Position numbers and translations under genes: made by a program. This document shows positions 9,952 through 18,423 of a stretch of 64,000 nt of DNA, piece by piece; the stretch's first letter is position 1; every line of letters begins with the position of its first letter. The notes beneath the pieces were generated by a model. The model saw only the letters and a list, made by a program, of their open reading frames with translations. It was not told the origin of the DNA and did no database searches. Location of the stretch: NCBI RefSeq assembly GCF_002257585.1, contig NZ_CP022743.1:1736001-1800000 (forward strand), read 5' to 3'. Source of the stretch: Mucilaginibacter xinganensis. Its GTDB lineage: Bacteria > Bacteroidota > Bacteroidia > Sphingobacteriales > Sphingobacteriaceae.

Positions 9952-11286
9952 ATGAGATTTAAGGTATTTTTAATAATTCTGTTGTTTGCTGGCACCATTT
10001 TGCATAGCAGTTGCAGCAAAAAAAAGCAACCTGAACTAACAAGTCTGGACATTACCAAAGTAATAAATAAGGTAACGCTTGGAATGGTGCACGATGTAAC
10101 CAACCCGCCGCTGGCCGCCCGCTTTTTTGTCTATACCTGCCTTGCCGGATACGAGGTAGTGTCAGAGAATGACAAAAGCGTGAAAGGAATGCACGGCGTG
10201 TTAAATGAATATCCTGATATTAAGAAACCAGCCTTTGCAAATGGGTACGATTACCGGCTAAGTGCGCTGGTAGCCATGATGGAAACTGCCGGTAAAATGC
10301 AGCCCACCGGCAGTTCAATGATAAAATATGAGCAGGAACTGCTGGATTCGTGCCGCAGAATTGGTTTTTCTGACGAAGTGATCGACAGCTCCAAACATTA
10401 CGGTCAGGCCATTAGCAAACAAATACTGGCCTATGCTAAAAAGGATAAATATAACCGCATCAGCAATTACAAACGTTTTTCGCCGGCCGGTGCAGACAGC
10501 ACCTGGGACCCCACGCCGCCAGCATATATGGCACCGGTTGAGCCTTATTTTAATACTGTAAGGCCATTAACAATTAAGTCGTCCACGCAGTTTCTGCCTG
10601 GTCCGCCTATCCCTTTTTCAACAGATAAAAATTCTGCCTTTTATAAATTTTTGATCATGAATTATAAGGCAAGCGGCAATGCGTTAACCATGGAGCAAAA
10701 AACAATTGCCAATTTTTGGGATTGTAATCCTTTTGCTTTGCAGGATAACGGGCACATGCTCATCGGCTTAAAAAAGATTTCTCCCGGGGCACACTGGATG
10801 GGGATTACAGGGATAGCCTGCGCACAGGCAAAAGCAAATTTCTCAAAAGCTATGGAGGTGCACACGGTAGTGGCCGCAGGTTTGCTCGACGCGTTTATCT
10901 CCTGCTGGGAGGACAAATACCGCACCAACCGGATCCGCCCGGAAACAGCTATCCGCAGGTATATTGATATCAACTGGAAACCCTTACTGCAAACACCGCC
11001 ATTTCCTGAATATATCAGTGGGCACTCCATAGTTTCTGCAACATCAGCCGTTATCCTTACGCATTACTTTGGTGATAATTTTCAATACACTGATAATGTG
11101 GAAGTGGGGTATGGCGTACCGGCACGGCATTTTAGCTCTTTTATGCAGGCCGCTAAAGAGGCTGCAATTTCCAGGTTCTGGGGCGGCATCCATTTTATGG
11201 ATGCTATTGACAACGGCGTTACCCAGGGCGTAAAAATTGGTAACTGGGTAGTTGATAAAGTTAGCGCACCCAAAAAATCATCATAA
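9952..11286 (+). CDS. PAP2-superfamily / vanadium-dependent haloperoxidase-like lipoprotein, cassette 1
   Basis: This 444-aa protein belongs to the PAP2 acid phosphatase/vanadium haloperoxidase superfamily, which binds phosphate or vanadate in a helical bundle. The signal peptide ends at lipobox HSSC (Cys21). The three conserved motifs are present: KYRTNRIRP (about residue 321, Lys plus Arg-Pro), FPEYISGHS (about 350, the PSGH-like motif with its His) and SRFWGGIHFMD (about 406, Arg plus the catalytic or vanadate-ligand His). The length resembles bacterial haloperoxidase-like proteins rather than short lipid phosphatases. Vanadate dependence and halide oxidation cannot be proven from sequence; a phosphatase role is the main alternative. 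It is tightly coupled (4 bases) to the preceding ASPIC gene. It parallels 52079-53398, which lacks the Asp three residues after the last His. Confidence 0.85.
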   Translation: MRFKVFLIILLFAGTILHSSCSKKKQPELTSLDITKVINKVTLGMVHDVTNPPLAARFFVYTCLAGYEVVSENDKSVKGMHGVLNEYPDIKKPAFANGYDYRLSALVAMMETAGKMQPTGSSMIKYEQELLDSCRRIGFSDEVIDSSKHYGQAISKQILAYAKKDKYNRISNYKRFSPAGADSTWDPTPPAYMAPVEPYFNTVRPLTIKSSTQFLPGPPIPFSTDKNSAFYKFLIMNYKASGNALTMEQKTIANFWDCNPFALQDNGHMLIGLKKISPGAHWMGITGIACAQAKANFSKAMEVHTVVAAGLLDAFISCWEDKYRTNRIRPETAIRRYIDINWKPLLQTPPFPEYISGHSIVSATSAVILTHYFGDNFQYTDNVEVGYGVPARHFSSFMQAAKEAAISRFWGGIHFMDAIDNGVTQGVKIGNWVVDKVSAPKKSS

Positions 11287-11398
11287 TTAGCAGCCGCACG
11301 GCAGCCAAAAGCGCAGTTAGCGTTGACAGCTGTTATGCGACGCATTTAACCAGGATCATTACACTATCTGATTATCAATAAAAACAACCAACAAAGTG

Positions 11399-14300
11399 AT
11401 GTTTAAAAAACAAATTGCAGGAATAGTTTTGGTTTTAATTTTTGCATTTAGCAGCAGCGCTGTTTTCGCTCAAATGAAATCAGCAAGCTGGCTCACCAAA
11501 ACTGATACGGCATTTATCCCAAAAGAGATTGAGGACCCCGAATGCATTGGCATAAATAAACAGCTTGCCCATGCTACTTTAATGCCTTATGCTAATTTAA
11601 ATGAGGCTTTAAAAGCAAACCGCCGTGCGTCAACCTATGCACGGTCGCTTAACGGCCTCTGGAAGTTTAACTGGGTTGGCTGGCCGCAGCAACGCCCGGT
11701 AAACTTTTATAAAACTAACTACAATGTTGATAAATGGGCAACTATAAAAGTGCCTTCAAACTGGCAGATAGAAGGTTATGGAACACCTTATTATAGCAAC
11801 TATAATTATATTTTTCAAAAGGATTTTCCACGGGTGATGACTACCCCGCCGGTTAGTTTTACCGCATATAAAGAACGTAACCCGGTAGGCAGCTACCGGC
11901 GTAATTTTGAAGTGCCCGCCAGTTGGAACGGTCGCCGCATTTTTGTAACGTTTGATGGGGTTGATGCCGGTTTCTTCCTTTGGGTTAATGGTAAAAAGGT
12001 AGGCTACAGCGTAAATAGCCGCAATGCTGCCGAATTTGATATAACCAGCTTTGTTAAACCGGGTAATAACATTATTGCTGCCGAAGTTTACCGCTTTACC
12101 ACAGGCACCTACCTGGAGGACCAGGATATGTGGCGGTTGAGCGGCATTTTCAGGAATGTTACTTTATGGAGTTCGCCGCAACAGCACGTCCGCGACTTTT
12201 TTGTAAAAACGAATTTCGATGCCGGTTACGCCAATGCCACCTTACAGGTAGTAGGTAAAATAAAGAACTTTGGAACCGTAGCAACAAAGCCCCGCCGCTT
12301 AATGGTTGACCTGTACGACGGAAACAAGCTTGTTGACAATGCAAAAGGCACAGCAGAGATCCCGGCGTTAAAGCCTGGCGCAGAGGTAGCACTCACCGTA
12401 AATATTCCGGTAGCGCGTCCCCGCAAGTGGACCGCAGAAACCCCTGCGCTTTATACCACTGTTATTTCTATAAAGGATAAGGACCAAACTATTGAAGCCG
12501 TTTCAACGCGTACGGGCTTCCGTAAGGTAGAGATAAAAGGACGCATTTTTATGGTGAACGGGGTGCCTGTTAAGCTGAAAGGCGTAAACCGGCACGAGAA
12601 TTGGCCGGACGTGGGCCACGCCATTACAGAGGACCAGATGATAAAGGATATCGTGCTGATAAAACAGGCAAACTGCAACCATGTACGTACCTGCCATTAT
12701 TCAGACGATCCGCGATGGTATGAGTTGTGCGACGAGTATGGTATTTACCTGCTTGCTGAAGCCAACCTGGAGTGCCACGGTGCCTGGGATGAGTTTAACG
12801 AGGACCCAAGAATAAAAGCGGCAATTATTGACCGGAACGTAGCTAATGTTGAGAATTTTAAAAACCATTCATCAGTAATTATCTGGTCGCTGGGCAATGA
12901 GTGCGGCAGCGGCGGCACAAATTTCAGGGCTGCGCTGGATATTATCAAGAAAATAGACCCCGATCGCCCTACACATTACCAGGGCTTTGGCGTTGGAGAA
13001 AAAAATCCTGCCGATATGGATAGCGAAATGTACACCTCGCTGGGATGGGTTGAAAAATATGCTACTGATGAGAAGCTTACAAAGCCATTTTACCTGTGCG
13101 AATATGCGCATGCCATGTTTAACTCCATGGGCAGCGTGGCCGACTATAATGACCTGTTCGACAAGTACCCTAACTTATTGGGTGGCTGTATCTGGGAGTG
13201 GCAGGATCAGGGCATTTACAATAAATTTGATCCCAAACATCCTATTATTGCTTTTGGCGGCGGTTTTGGCGAAACACCAAACGATCATTACTTTATTCAT
13301 AAAGGCGTGGTTTTTTCTGATCGTACGCCTAAACCGCACTTCCCCGAGCTAAAGCATGCTTACCAGTGGATCAGTATTAAACCGGCTGATCTTGCAACGG
13401 GTACGGTAAATATCCATAACCGTTACCAGTTCATCAGCCTTGACGGTTTTGCTGCAAGCTGGAGCTTAACCGAAAATGGCGCTGAGATCAGCAAGGGGAC
13501 TTTTACGGTTGGGCATATTGAAGCGGGCAAATCAGCAGATGTAAAAATACCTTACCAGTTTACACCCAAACCGGGAGCCGAATACTTTTTAAAGATTTCA
13601 TTCGCTACTGTTAAAGACGAGCTGTGGGCAAAAAAAGAGTATGAAATTGCATCGCAGCAACTTGCGTTGCCGGTTATAAACACGGCTGTTCCCGCAAATT
13701 CCATGGTTGCTGAAGCACCTTTAAAAGCATCTTATAACGACAGTAATATTTATGTTGCCGGAAAAAATTTCAGCCTCGTTTTCAGCAAAACGAAAGGCAC
13801 CTTCACCGAAATTAAGAGTCATAATAGTAATGTGCTAACCAATCATGGCGGGCCTATGCTGCACTTATGGCGCGCGCCGCACCGTAACGATGATATGTGG
13901 GCCAATGAACTGTGGGATAAATACGGTTTGAAGAATTTGAAATGGACCGTGTTAAAGGCCTCATTTAAGCAAAAAGACGATAACACCGTAGTGGTACGCG
14001 CCGAGCTGGAAGGTAAAGGCCGCAGTGGATTTGTGGTAACCCATAAAGTGGATTATGAAATAAGCGGTGACGGAACTATTAAAGCAGGGAACGAAATTTT
14101 ATTTAATAATACAACTGTGCCGCTGGCAAGGGTAGGGGTGCGTTTTATGCTGGATAAGGATTACAGCCAGTTTAGCTATTTCGGCCGGGGGCCAATGGAA
14201 AATTATGCTGATCGTAAGCTTGGTTTCGATATTGGCCAATACCAAAGTACTGTTAAGCAGCAGCTCACCCCTTATGAAAAACCGATGGAGGCCGGTAATC

Positions 14301-14581
14301 ACGAGGATGTGCGCTGGGCTAAATTAAGCTCGGGGAATGGGTCGTCATTTGCGGTAGCAAAAGACACTTCACTATTACAGGTTTCGGCATTACCGTACAG
14401 CGATGAGGAAATGGAGCATGTGGAGTACCGGATTGACCTGCCCAAAAGCACAGCAACCATATTATGTGTGGATGCCCGTACGCTTGGCGTAGGTTCAAAC
14501 TCATGCGGGCCAAGGCCGCTGGCTACCTGCACTCCTTTTTCAGAGTCGCAAAAGTTCAGCTACATTATCCATATAAAATAG
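11399..14581 (+). CDS. GH2 beta-galactosidase (LacZ type), exported
   Basis: This GH2 retaining glycosidase of 1060 aa would release terminal beta-galactose or a related beta-sugar in the periplasm. The ATG at 11399 is chosen over the GTG at 11396; it gives a Sec signal peptide (KKQIAGIVLVLIFAFSSSAVFAQ). The order is an N-terminal jelly roll (YYSNYNYIFQKDFPRV, SYRRNFEVP), Ig-like domains, and a TIM barrel with acid/base Glu in WSLGNECGS at about residue 501. The nucleophile Glu is in YLCEYAHAMFNSMGS at about 567. A C-terminal LacZ small-chain-like domain (YFGRGPMENYADRK) completes the full-length LacZ architecture. It lies about 110 bases after the PAP2 gene and ends in its own terminator at 14589-14628. 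Galactose specificity is the family default, not shown by the sequence. Confidence 0.9.
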   Translation: MFKKQIAGIVLVLIFAFSSSAVFAQMKSASWLTKTDTAFIPKEIEDPECIGINKQLAHATLMPYANLNEALKANRRASTYARSLNGLWKFNWVGWPQQRPVNFYKTNYNVDKWATIKVPSNWQIEGYGTPYYSNYNYIFQKDFPRVMTTPPVSFTAYKERNPVGSYRRNFEVPASWNGRRIFVTFDGVDAGFFLWVNGKKVGYSVNSRNAAEFDITSFVKPGNNIIAAEVYRFTTGTYLEDQDMWRLSGIFRNVTLWSSPQQHVRDFFVKTNFDAGYANATLQVVGKIKNFGTVATKPRRLMVDLYDGNKLVDNAKGTAEIPALKPGAEVALTVNIPVARPRKWTAETPALYTTVISIKDKDQTIEAVSTRTGFRKVEIKGRIFMVNGVPVKLKGVNRHENWPDVGHAITEDQMIKDIVLIKQANCNHVRTCHYSDDPRWYELCDEYGIYLLAEANLECHGAWDEFNEDPRIKAAIIDRNVANVENFKNHSSVIIWSLGNECGSGGTNFRAALDIIKKIDPDRPTHYQGFGVGEKNPADMDSEMYTSLGWVEKYATDEKLTKPFYLCEYAHAMFNSMGSVADYNDLFDKYPNLLGGCIWEWQDQGIYNKFDPKHPIIAFGGGFGETPNDHYFIHKGVVFSDRTPKPHFPELKHAYQWISIKPADLATGTVNIHNRYQFISLDGFAASWSLTENGAEISKGTFTVGHIEAGKSADVKIPYQFTPKPGAEYFLKISFATVKDELWAKKEYEIASQQLALPVINTAVPANSMVAEAPLKASYNDSNIYVAGKNFSLVFSKTKGTFTEIKSHNSNVLTNHGGPMLHLWRAPHRNDDMWANELWDKYGLKNLKWTVLKASFKQKDDNTVVVRAELEGKGRSGFVVTHKVDYEISGDGTIKAGNEILFNNTTVPLARVGVRFMLDKDYSQFSYFGRGPMENYADRKLGFDIGQYQSTVKQQLTPYEKPMEAGNHEDVRWAKLSSGNGSSFAVAKDTSLLQVSALPYSDEEMEHVEYRIDLPKSTATILCVDARTLGVGSNSCGPRPLATCTPFSESQKFSYIIHIK

Positions 14582-14588
14582 TCGCGTT

Positions 14589-14628
14589 AAAACAGGGGAT
14601 AAGGAAATTTTCTTTTTCCCTGTTTTTT
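14589..14628 (+). terminator. Intrinsic terminator after the LacZ-type GH2
   Basis: The arms AAAACAGGG (14589-14597) and CCCTGTTTT (14618-14626) pair perfectly. The loop contains a further AAGGAAA/TTTTCTT pairing, and T residues follow. It begins 7 bases after the GH2 stop and separates that gene from the esterase. Confidence 0.75.
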
Positions 14629-14726
14629 AATTCCCTGATCCCGATACGGGACTTCCAACTAAAACGTTTTTTCCTTTCTTCCGGCCTATTCTCGTATCTT
14701 GCCTTTTCCAATCCTGACCTAATAAT

Positions 14727-15611
14727 ATGAAGAAGTATATAATGATTATTGCATCCATCATCAGTATTACAGCAAAAGCACAAGTGCCGGCAGAAATAAG
14801 CCTGTGGCCGCAAAGCAGGATCATAGATACTGCTAACGGGCATAAATTGGTTGAGCACGACCTTAGTAAACCCGGCCAGGATTTGGTGGGCGGCAGGAGC
14901 GTGATCAGGCTGGCCGATGTTACCAATCCTACTATAAAGATATTTACCCCAAAAAAACCGAACGGTACCGCAGTGGTAGTTTGCCCGGGTGGGGGATATA
15001 GTATCTTAGCCCTTGATCTTGAGGGAACCGAGCTGTGTGAATGGTTTAATTCAATTGGCGTTACCGCCATTTTATTAAAATACCGGGTTCCGGCGTTGCC
15101 TGGCAAGTTAAGATACGAAGCCCCGCTGCAGGACGCACAAAGGGCCTTGGGACTGGTGCGTTTTAATGCTGAAAAATGGGGTATTAATCCAGATCATATC
15201 GGTATTATGGGCTTTTCGGCAGGCGGACACCTGTCGGCTTTGGTGAGTAATACTTATGATAAAAGAACCTACTTGCATGTTGATGCGGCGGATGAGGTTA
15301 GCTGCCGCCCCGATTTTACCATACTAACCTACCCCGCTTATTTAGCTGATGAAAAGGAAGAAGGAAAGCTGGCACCCGAAATAAAGGTTACCGAAAAAAC
15401 GCCGCCAACGTTTATAATGCAAACGGAAGACGACCCGGTTAAGGTTGAAAATGCATTGTTTTATTACCTGGCGCTAAAAAAAGCTAAAGTTGCGGCAGAA
15501 ATGCACTTGTACCCAACAGGTGGCCATGGCTATGGCATAAGGAGCAAAACAGGCGGAACATCAGTGTACACGCAGCTTATAGAGAAGTGGCTTACCGATA
15601 ATAAATTTTAA
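14727..15611 (+). CDS. Exported alpha/beta-hydrolase, carbohydrate-esterase-like (BD-FAE/acetyl-xylan-esterase type)
   Basis: This serine hydrolase of 294 aa probably removes acyl groups from a polysaccharide or oligosaccharide in the periplasm. A signal peptide (MKKYIMIIASIISITAKAQ) is visible. The oxyanion-hole region is CPGGGYSILALDLEG at about residues 90-105. The nucleophile elbow GFSAGG has its Ser at about 162, the acid Asp is in TEDDPVKVE at about 236, and the His is in GGHGYGIRS at about 267. This is the complete catalytic triad in the order of the BD-FAE-like esterase/lipase group common in Bacteroidota carbohydrate loci. The next gene, a short GH2, starts 11 bases later, so deacylation and exo-glycosidic cleavage are probably coupled. 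The acyl group (acetyl or feruloyl) cannot be decided. Confidence 0.82.
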   Translation: MKKYIMIIASIISITAKAQVPAEISLWPQSRIIDTANGHKLVEHDLSKPGQDLVGGRSVIRLADVTNPTIKIFTPKKPNGTAVVVCPGGGYSILALDLEGTELCEWFNSIGVTAILLKYRVPALPGKLRYEAPLQDAQRALGLVRFNAEKWGINPDHIGIMGFSAGGHLSALVSNTYDKRTYLHVDAADEVSCRPDFTILTYPAYLADEKEEGKLAPEIKVTEKTPPTFIMQTEDDPVKVENALFYYLALKKAKVAAEMHLYPTGGHGYGIRSKTGGTSVYTQLIEKWLTDNKF

Positions 15612-15622
15612 TCCCGGCTTAT

Positions 15623-17416
15623 ATGAAAGCAATTGGAACCCTTGGCTTTGTTTTATTAATGCTGGCTGGTGCGCTCAGTTATGGGCAAACCAGTATGATA
15701 AATGTATATGGCCGCAACAGTACGCTGTTGAACGGCAAATGGGAAACCATTATTGACCCATTTGACGCCGGTATTGGCTGGCGCGCCATTTATAAGGATG
15801 CCAAACCTACCGGAAAAAATGATTTTTTAGAATACTCCTTTGATGAGAACAACACGTTAAATGTGCCCGGCGATTATAATTCCCAAATGCCGGAACTAAC
15901 TTATTATGAAAGCTCAGTATGGTATAAAAAAGCATTTAATTACCAGCCGGGTAAAAATGAACGCCTGTTTATTCATTTTGGCGCAGCCAATTATATTGCT
16001 GATGTGTTTTTAAATGGCAAAAAACTGGGCCGGCACGAGGGTGGCTTTACGCCTTTTCAATTTGAAATAACCGGCCTTGTAAAGGAAAAAGACAATGCCG
16101 TTGTGGTGCGGGTGAATAACAGCCGCGTTAAAAATGGTATCCCCGGTTTTGGTTTCGATTGGTTTAATTACGGCGGAATTACGAGGGATGTACATTTAAT
16201 TAAAACGCATGATGTATTTATTGACGATTACAAACTCCAGCTTGATCCCGCAGATAACAGCCACATTACCGGGTACGTAAAATTAAACAGCGCTGTAGCG
16301 GGGAAGCAGGTATCGGTAAAACTGCCGGAGTTAAAGATTGATGTAAAAGTTACTACCGATGGTAAAGGTTACGCCGCTATCAGCCTGAAAAGAAAGATCC
16401 GGCTGTGGACGCCTGACCAGCCCAGGCTTTACACCGCAAGACTGAGCGTTGACCAAGACAGCATTAGCGACAGGATTGGCTTTCGCACAATTAAGGTTGA
16501 GGGCACCCAAATATTGCTGAATGGGAAACCGGTTTTTTTAAGGGGGGTTAATATTCACGAAGAAATTCCGCAGCGTAAGGCAAGGGCTTATTCTGATGCC
16601 GACGCACTGGTTTTAATAAACTGGGCGAAAGAACTGGGATGTAATTTTGTAAGGCTGGTTCATTACCCGCATAACGAATACACCATTAAACAGGCCGAAG
16701 AAAAGGGCCTGATGGTTTGGGAAGAAATTCCGGTTTACCAGGGGATTGATTTTCCGGATTCAACCGTTAAAAACAAAGCGGCATTGATGCTGAGAGAAGT
16801 AATTAAACGCGACAAAAACCGCTGTAACGTTATTTTTTGGAGCGTTGCCAATGAAACCGGGCCCTCAAAGGACCGCGATAGGACGCTGGTTGAGCTGGCA
16901 AAAGAAGCCAAAATGCTCGACCCGGACCGTTTAGTAACTGCCGCCTTTAATAATGTTAGTTACCACGACGGTAAAATGGAATTAAAGGACTCGGTAATGA
17001 AATATGTAGATGTAATAGGTATTAACGAATACATGGGCTGGTACACAGACTGGGCCAAAGATCCTGAAAAGGTACAATGGCTCTCCGACTTTAATAAACC
17101 TATGATCATCTCTGAATTTGGTGGCGAATCCGTTTATAACAACAAAATAGACACGGCGGTAAAGGCAAGTGCCTGGAGCGAAGATTATGTGGTGAACATC
17201 TACAACAATCAAATAAAAATGTTCAAAGGGATTCCCTTCCTGCAGGGTGTTTGTCCGTGGGTACTGGTTGATTTCAGGTCGCCGGTTAGAATGCAGTCCA
17301 CTTTTCAAAAAGGATGGAATCGCAAAGGGCTGCTGTCAGAGCAAGGCGATAAAAAGAAGGCCTGGTTTGTGATGAAAGAATGGTACGATCAGCTTAAAAA
17401 AACGAACGGAATCTGA
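15623..17416 (+). CDS. GH2 beta-glucuronidase/beta-galactosidase-like enzyme, short form, exported
   Basis: This 597-aa GH2 enzyme has the short three-domain layout of beta-glucuronidases, without the LacZ C-terminal domains. The signal peptide is MKAIGTLGFVLLMLAGALSYGQ. A jelly-roll domain (VWYKKAFNY, NGKKLGRHEGGFTPFQFEIT) and an Ig-like domain precede the TIM barrel. The entry motif is FLRGVNIHEEIPQ. The acid/base Glu is in WSVANETG at about residue 410 and the nucleophile Glu in MIISEFGGES at about 497. The motif FQKGWNRKGL lies near the C-terminus, close to the FxRxRxP loop seen in this family. It follows the esterase by 11 bases and is probably in the same transcript. Specificity could be glucuronide, galactoside or another beta-hexoside. 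Confidence 0.85.
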   Translation: MKAIGTLGFVLLMLAGALSYGQTSMINVYGRNSTLLNGKWETIIDPFDAGIGWRAIYKDAKPTGKNDFLEYSFDENNTLNVPGDYNSQMPELTYYESSVWYKKAFNYQPGKNERLFIHFGAANYIADVFLNGKKLGRHEGGFTPFQFEITGLVKEKDNAVVVRVNNSRVKNGIPGFGFDWFNYGGITRDVHLIKTHDVFIDDYKLQLDPADNSHITGYVKLNSAVAGKQVSVKLPELKIDVKVTTDGKGYAAISLKRKIRLWTPDQPRLYTARLSVDQDSISDRIGFRTIKVEGTQILLNGKPVFLRGVNIHEEIPQRKARAYSDADALVLINWAKELGCNFVRLVHYPHNEYTIKQAEEKGLMVWEEIPVYQGIDFPDSTVKNKAALMLREVIKRDKNRCNVIFWSVANETGPSKDRDRTLVELAKEAKMLDPDRLVTAAFNNVSYHDGKMELKDSVMKYVDVIGINEYMGWYTDWAKDPEKVQWLSDFNKPMIISEFGGESVYNNKIDTAVKASAWSEDYVVNIYNNQIKMFKGIPFLQGVCPWVLVDFRSPVRMQSTFQKGWNRKGLLSEQGDKKKAWFVMKEWYDQLKKTNGI

Positions 17417-17604
17417 TGATATCTCATATTATTTTGAGTGTTGAAAATTGATCTGGATGCGAAAGATACTGCCCGTAAATAAACTTTTTTAATTTGAAAG
17501 TCAACAATACGCTGATTATGGGGTTATAAAGGGCAATTGCCGGAACGTTCAGCAATATTTAATTAATTTGCCGGCTGAAAAGAAATATGCCCCTTCCGTT
17601 ACTA

Positions 17605-18330
17605 ATGAAAAAATTCATTCTTTCTTTCCTGTTTCTGGCACTTTTAGTATCCTGTACCTACGCTCAGGATAAAAAAGTAGCTGTTGTTACATTTTATGTG
17701 GCTAAACAAATTGAAGTACCCGGTTATGCGCCGGGCTCCATCGGCACAGCTATGGCGAAGCTCGCCGACGATCCGAAATTTGATATGGGGCCGTTGCTGA
17801 AAAATTTTCACGACCAGTTTTTTGAAAGTTATGCGGCCAGTTTTCCGTTTCGTATTTTACCCGAAGAAGAGGTGACCCGTAACGAAGCCTATAAAGATTT
17901 TGCGCCTGAAAATGCCGGATTTAACGATATCTTAAACGGTAACAGTTACCTGGCGGCCAAAGGCTATAAAGTGATCCTGCCTTTAAAAGGAGGTGCAAAT
18001 GAGAAAAAATTACTGGCTCTGTTTGATCAGTGCGATGGCATTATGAAGGTTTATCTCAATTTCGACATGGAAGCGAAAAGCTTTGGTAACCTGTCCCTTG
18101 TGAAAATTAATGCGCACGCCAATATTGTTATCTTCAACAAAAATGGCGATAAAATATTTTCCTTAAAAAAGGATGCGATGTCAAAAAAATCAGGTGCCCG
18201 GGTTGCCGGGATCCCTTTTATGACGCCAGAAAAAATTCTGCCGCTTTGCGAAAGTGCTGCTGATGAGTTAATGTTAGCACTACAACAGGATCTTCCGAAA
18301 ATGGCAAAAAAAGCGGACAGAAAGCTTTAG
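17605..18330 (+). CDS. Small exported protein of unknown function
   Basis: I do not recognise this 241-aa protein. The ATG at 17605 is preferred over the in-frame ATG at 17587 because it starts a clean signal sequence (MKKFILSFLFLALLVSC). That sequence can be read as a lipobox (LVSC, Cys17) or as a Sec signal cleaved after TYAQ. The mature part is mixed alpha/beta with a central stretch KGYKVILPLKGGANEKKLL, a strand-rich block (KVYLNFDMEAK, KINAHANIVIFNKNGDKIF) and a Lys-rich tail. It is separated from the upstream GH2 by about 190 bases, so it may have its own promoter. It faces the convergent glycine-rich operon across a hairpin at 18375-18401. Nothing in it suggests an enzyme. Confidence 0.7.
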   Translation: MKKFILSFLFLALLVSCTYAQDKKVAVVTFYVAKQIEVPGYAPGSIGTAMAKLADDPKFDMGPLLKNFHDQFFESYAASFPFRILPEEEVTRNEAYKDFAPENAGFNDILNGNSYLAAKGYKVILPLKGGANEKKLLALFDQCDGIMKVYLNFDMEAKSFGNLSLVKINAHANIVIFNKNGDKIFSLKKDAMSKKSGARVAGIPFMTPEKILPLCESAADELMLALQQDLPKMAKKADRKL

Positions 18331-18374
18331 TTAGCTGTTCAATAAACTGCAACGCTACATTGTAAAATAATAAA

Positions 18375-18401
18375 CCCCGCTTTACTTTATGTAAAGCAGG
18401 G
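18375..18401. terminator. Terminator hairpin between convergent genes
   Basis: CCCCGCTTTAC (18375-18385) and GTAAAGCAGGG (18391-18401) pair at 10 of 11 positions around a 5-base loop. The T-rich side is on the minus strand, so it mainly ends the glycine-rich operon, 23 bases after that operon's last stop. It may also stop the plus-strand gene ending at 18330. Confidence 0.7.
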
Positions 18402-18423
18402 CTGATTTGGAATATATATATGG

